The notes beneath the pieces are model-generated. The model searched no databases and had not been told where the DNA came from. It saw only the letters and a list, made by a program, of their open reading frames with translations. Shown in pieces: positions 60,734-64,000 of a DNA stretch of 64,000 nt. Numbering within the stretch: the first letter of the stretch is position 1; every line of letters begins with the position of its first letter. This stretch comes from Liolophura sinensis (lineage: Eukaryota > Mollusca > Polyplacophora > Chitonida > Chitonidae): contig NC_088300.1 of the NCBI RefSeq assembly GCF_032854445.1, forward strand, positions 7,812,001 through 7,876,000. Reading direction: 5' to 3'. The translations under genes were made by a program, and so were the position numbers.

Positions 60734-61194
60734 TTTGCCTCTCATGTGATACACCTTCTTGTCTCGTACCTTATTCTGCACATGTGTATGACTGGTCCCT
60801 TGTTAGTCCACTTTAATTTTCTCGCCCTATTCCAACACGTTCCAATGTTCTACAGTTAAAAAATTATTTTTCGCTTTTCTTCATGTACGTAATAGGTAAA
60901 ATTGACACATAACAGATAAAACTGACACCCTTAAGGCTTTGTTTTAGCCGAAATATATGCAATTGTAGGTAGGGTACATATATCCATTGCGAAAAGAATG
61001 AATTGTTTCACCCGTTCCACGATAGTGTTGAATATCATGGCTGAATGTACTGTACAAATCAGTTTCATCTCTAACTTTTTAAAGGAAATTTGAAGGAAAA
61101 GATCTAATTGTACCTCTCCTGTAATCTTCATGTTTTGTGTGGGGGTGTGTGGGTTATATTAAGCCAGCAAAAAATGGTATGTATTCTCGAATTA
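60734..61194. other. COMMD1 upstream region, no clear promoter motif
   Basis: No TATA box, CRE or CpG-dense block was seen before the COMMD1 start, apart from the YY1-like sequence over the start codon. Confidence 0.4.
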
Positions 61195-61505
61195 TAGCCT
61201 GGAAGTTGGGAGTCCTGGGATCAAACCCGGGTCCTGTCATAATGAAGACTTCAATAAGAAAACATAGTATTTGTTGCTGCCTTCACTGAGAGGTTAGAGT
61301 AAGGAAACAGGACTAGTTGACCCGGTATCAATATAATGTGACTGGGTGGAGTGTAATGTCGGGTGTCTTCGGCATGATACTTCAGTAGCTGCACCACTTT
61401 GGCGGCATGGATTCGCCCTGCCACAAGGAGACACAGTATATGTACACACACCTCCTCGTCGTCATATGATTAAAACATTGTTAAATACGACGTTAAACCT
61501 AAGCA
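61195..61505 (+). mobile_element. tRNA-derived SINE (family 2), longest copy
   Basis: After a tRNA-like region with B box GGGATCAAACCCGGGTCC come GTATTTGTTGCTGCCTTCAC, GTGACTGGGTGGAGTGTAAT, GTCTTCGGCATGATACTTCA and TGGATTCGCCCTGCCACAAG. The tail reads AAATACGACGTTAAACCTAA with CATTCATTCATTC. This tail type is common in mollusc SINEs. Confidence 0.85.
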
Positions 61506-61976
61506 TTCATTCATTCTAATTAGAGGCCTACATATGTGCCAAAAACTTCTAAAATAAATACAATAAACGTTTATTGAATGTAGGCCTATGTACAATTATT
61601 TTATGCATATGTACAATACATTTATATAAATATATACATGTAGGCTTATACAAAGGAATTGTAGATCTGGGCCATTAGAAATGTAGAATTAGAATGTACA
61701 AAAGAAATCGACACAGGCCTATACGTACTAAACAGTTGCAAACCTTTCTTATGCATAGGGCCTATGTGGAAATCTTTCTACACACATTAAAACAGAGGCG
61801 CGTTTGGTACCAAACAGTTCAATGACTTCGCCCTGCAATGAAAAACCTTAGCCTTGAGTACTGCTGCTGCTGACGAGGTGTTGTGTGTAATTTCTTGCCC
61901 TTTTACAGGTATAATGATTGGCTACTGCAGCAACACAGTTGAGGGGAATAAACACTGTTGTAAACACTCAGCGTCA

Positions 61977-62071
61977 GGGCCCACCTTCACAAAGATGTCG
62001 TACGTCTTCGATAATCAAACGGTAAATGTGCGATAAAAAAAATGTCGCACACCACTTTGTGAAACTGGGCC
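61977..62071. mobile_element. 95-bp MITE with GGGCCCA..TTCACAAAG termini
   Basis: The left end GGGCCCACCTTCACAAAGA pairs with the right end ACTTTGTGAAACTGGGCC. ATGTCG occurs just inside the left end and again at 62042-62047. No clear target duplication was seen. It resembles the very short GGGCCCAGTTTCACAAAG MITEs of marine invertebrates. Confidence 0.7.
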
Positions 62072-62310
62072 GAGTACTCCAGTCGCAGAACTGGTAGTTT
62101 TTTATACATCATGGAGGTATTCTGTCTTAATGTTTACAGGAAGAGAAATTTGAAAAGTTGAGTACATTAGGTACATTGCTTTACCATAACAAGTTACAGA
62201 TCAAACTCGGGTTTCGGACCCTTACATCCAATTTGGACATCATGGCCATGTTGGACGTTAACTACTGAAGCCGATAGTGTGCATCTCGCTACATCAAAAT
62301 TTCTAATACA

Positions 62311-62460
62311 GGGCGAGGCAGCAAGTTAGCGAGGCAGCGAAACAAAAAGGTAGCGAATCGGCGAGGTAGAGAAGTGAGACAACGAAGTCGCGAATCGAGG
62401 CAGCAAGATGACTCATCTCAGCTGTCTCAGCTGTCTCACTGCCTCGCTACCTCGGCATCA
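62311..62460. repeat. GAGGCAGCGA-rich inverted-repeat segment
   Basis: AGCGAGGCAG at 62328-62337 is inverted as CTGCCTCGCT at 62439-62448, and related GCGAGGCAGC/GAGGCAGC words recur between them. CAGCTGTCT occurs twice in tandem. It could fold into a long imperfect hairpin. Confidence 0.6.
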
Positions 62461-62896
62461 AACGAACACAGTCAACAGCTTCCCAATCAGTGAATCTTCC
62501 ACCGCGCGCTGGGCACCTGCCGTTATTACATCAGTCATTACTTAATTTGTTTCGGCCCAGACAAGGCTTTATGTTCATGCGCACACGTGGAAGAGTAAAC
62601 ACACGCAGATAAACCAACACAGTGCCATCAAAAATTTGTGTTCCTGTCAGAGGTCCTCTACAAATACACTAATACTTCATACTCAGCACAATGCAATAAT
62701 ACAATTACGGCAAAATAATATGGCCTTCGGTGTGTAAATTCGAAATGCATAAATAACTGGTCACTCAAATTTCAGCGACCGAAGAGGTTAGCGCCTTATC
62801 GCAGCGTAATGAAAAAAAGAACGTGTGCCGAACGTGTCCATTTGGGGAGGACGAGCTGTTGAGGCGGTGGAAAGTTAGGCGTCGTTGAGTCCGCGC

Positions 62897-63005
62897 ATAG
62901 CATAGCATAGCATAGCATAGCATAGCATAGCATAGCATAGCATAGCATAGCATAGCACAGCACAACACAGCACAGCACAGCACAGCATAGCATAGCCTAG
63001 CGTAG
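62897..63005. repeat. (CATAG)n pentanucleotide microsatellite
   Basis: About twenty CATAG units, with an internal block turned to CACAG/CAACA, run for about 110 bp. The minus-strand open frames over it are artefacts of a 5-bp period. Confidence 0.96.
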
Positions 63006-63204
63006 CATATCATGGCCGGCTTGTAGGGTTGAGTGTTGAGATCAAAACGGACCAATGGCTAGATTTGATTTTTCCAGCTCGGATTTCCTTGACGTCTTCC
63101 AATGAGCGACATGCAGGACGGACCAATGAGCGACGGGTGAGCGAAACGTCGGCTTGTAATTTTGGGTTGAGCAGCTCTAACGCGTCAAAACTGATCAATG
63201 GGTT

Positions 63205-64000
63205 GTGACACGGTGTTGGCGCGCGAATTTCGTTGACGTCTGCGCGGATGCGATACAGAGATGTATGGGGAGCCGTGAAGTGGTTAGCTACTACGGCTAC
63301 AATACCTGTCTACGCAACGCCAGACCACCCTCAGCAACACGCTGCCATTATGAAAGGATCCGTTTCTGTCAAGGCTTTGCTGCTGCCATAGCCTGCCGAG
63401 AAGAAGGTGTGCATCGATATCCCAGCGAGACCGTGACCAAGCTTCAGCTCGCCCCGTGGCTGTGGGTGGGTGTGAGTGATGACAAGATGACTGAGATTCT
63501 ACAATGTCCCATAGACCCCGACTCTCCACCCATGCTTGCCGTTCTCGACGAACAGGGCTGGGCTAGGTTGAAGGAACTGGCTGCAGATGTCTCCGAGGTC
63601 GGTTTGACTTTGCGTCAGCCGCTTTCCGACGACTGGTGTCTCTCCACTCCACCCCCAACGTCGCCATGTTCATCCACGTGAAGCAATGGGGGGCACATTG
63701 ACCCAAATGTCCACTCTACCCGACCAAAGAAGGTGTCACCCTCAACTATCCAACCAAATGCGTTGACATTCAGCCTGGAGCAGCTGAAACCGGCCTCACT
63801 TGAGTCAGAGCTTGATGTGGCCCTGACTAACTTCCTGTGGAAAGCGTACGCCGTGGCTCTCTAGCTCCACATCCTACAGTTGCAGAGAAAAGCGTACGCT
63901 CCAGGCTTCAACAAACAACGCCCGGGCATGATCAACCAGATCTCCCTTCCTCCCTTGCTGCAGGACCAAGAGCTGCCCGTCACCATCGTGGACGAAGCAC
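63205..64000 (+). pseudogene. unidentified broken coding region, cut by window edge
   Basis: This block is clearly more GC-rich than its surroundings. A plus-strand frame at 63205-63681 (158 codons) contains PSETVTKLQLAPWLWVGVSD and LAVLDEQGWARLKELAADVS. After its stop, another frame reads SPSTIQPNALTFSLEQLKPA, then SLESELDVALTNFLWKAYAV, with one in-frame TAG near 63862. It then reads APGFNKQRPGMINQISLPPL and runs off the end. The composition is that of a real protein sequence with a frameshift and a stop, so I call it a decayed gene, probably from a mobile element. I do not recognise the family; one frameshifted retroelement ORF is only one possibility. Confidence 0.4.

Noticed and set aside
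62765-63055. 96-residue minus-strand frame rich in Cys-Tyr-Ala-Met-Leu
   Set aside because: Translation of the CATAG microsatellite.

Overview
This is a 64 kb piece of a nuclear animal genome. Genes are split by GT-AG introns, AT-rich intergenic DNA is filled with tRNA-headed SINEs, MITE-like elements and minisatellites, and every recognisable protein is a conserved metazoan one. SINE tails of the type TTGAGTACGGCGTAAAACAC and TACGACGTTAAACCT point to a mollusc (bivalve or gastropod). This assignment rests on remembered repeat sequences and is an inference.

Four protein-coding genes could be read exon by exon. (1) DTL/CDT2, minus strand, 790-7145: the first seven coding exons (209 aa) of the PCNA-dependent CRL4 substrate receptor; the rest lies beyond the left edge. 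(2) CCT4, plus strand, 7572-17569: complete, 14 coding exons, 533 aa, chaperonin TRiC subunit delta. DTL and CCT4 are head to head, with 426 bp between start codons holding a perfect CRE and an E2F-like site. (3) MTA, plus strand, 28602-50836: complete, 20 coding exons, 718 aa, the metastasis-associated NuRD subunit. (4) COMMD1, minus strand, 57304-60733: complete, 3 exons, 190 aa. MTA and COMMD1 converge. CCT4 and COMMD1 are also neighbours in human, so the window probably keeps a piece of ancestral linkage with MTA lying between.

The interval 17.9-28.4 kb holds no host gene I can recognise. It contains tRNA-derived SINEs, a decayed LINE endonuclease fragment, a 2.2 kb Ginger/KRBA2-like DNA transposon (terminal inverted repeats, 4-bp TATA target duplication, broken integrase gene) and an 89-bp satellite. 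The Ginger-like element contains five copies of an exact 109-bp tandem unit cut from its own integrase catalytic core.

MTA is unusually rich in intronic minisatellites: 51 bp (intron 5), about 35 bp (intron 6), 92 bp (intron 8) and 98 bp (intron 18, about 35 copies over 3.4 kb, with higher-order structure). The long reading frames over these arrays are by-products of the repeat period.

The right end (61-64 kb) holds SINE and MITE copies, a pentanucleotide microsatellite and, from about 63.2 kb to the edge, a GC-richer block of broken reading frames that I could not identify; it may be a decayed mobile element. I saw no rRNA gene, functional tRNA, CRISPR array or prokaryotic feature.
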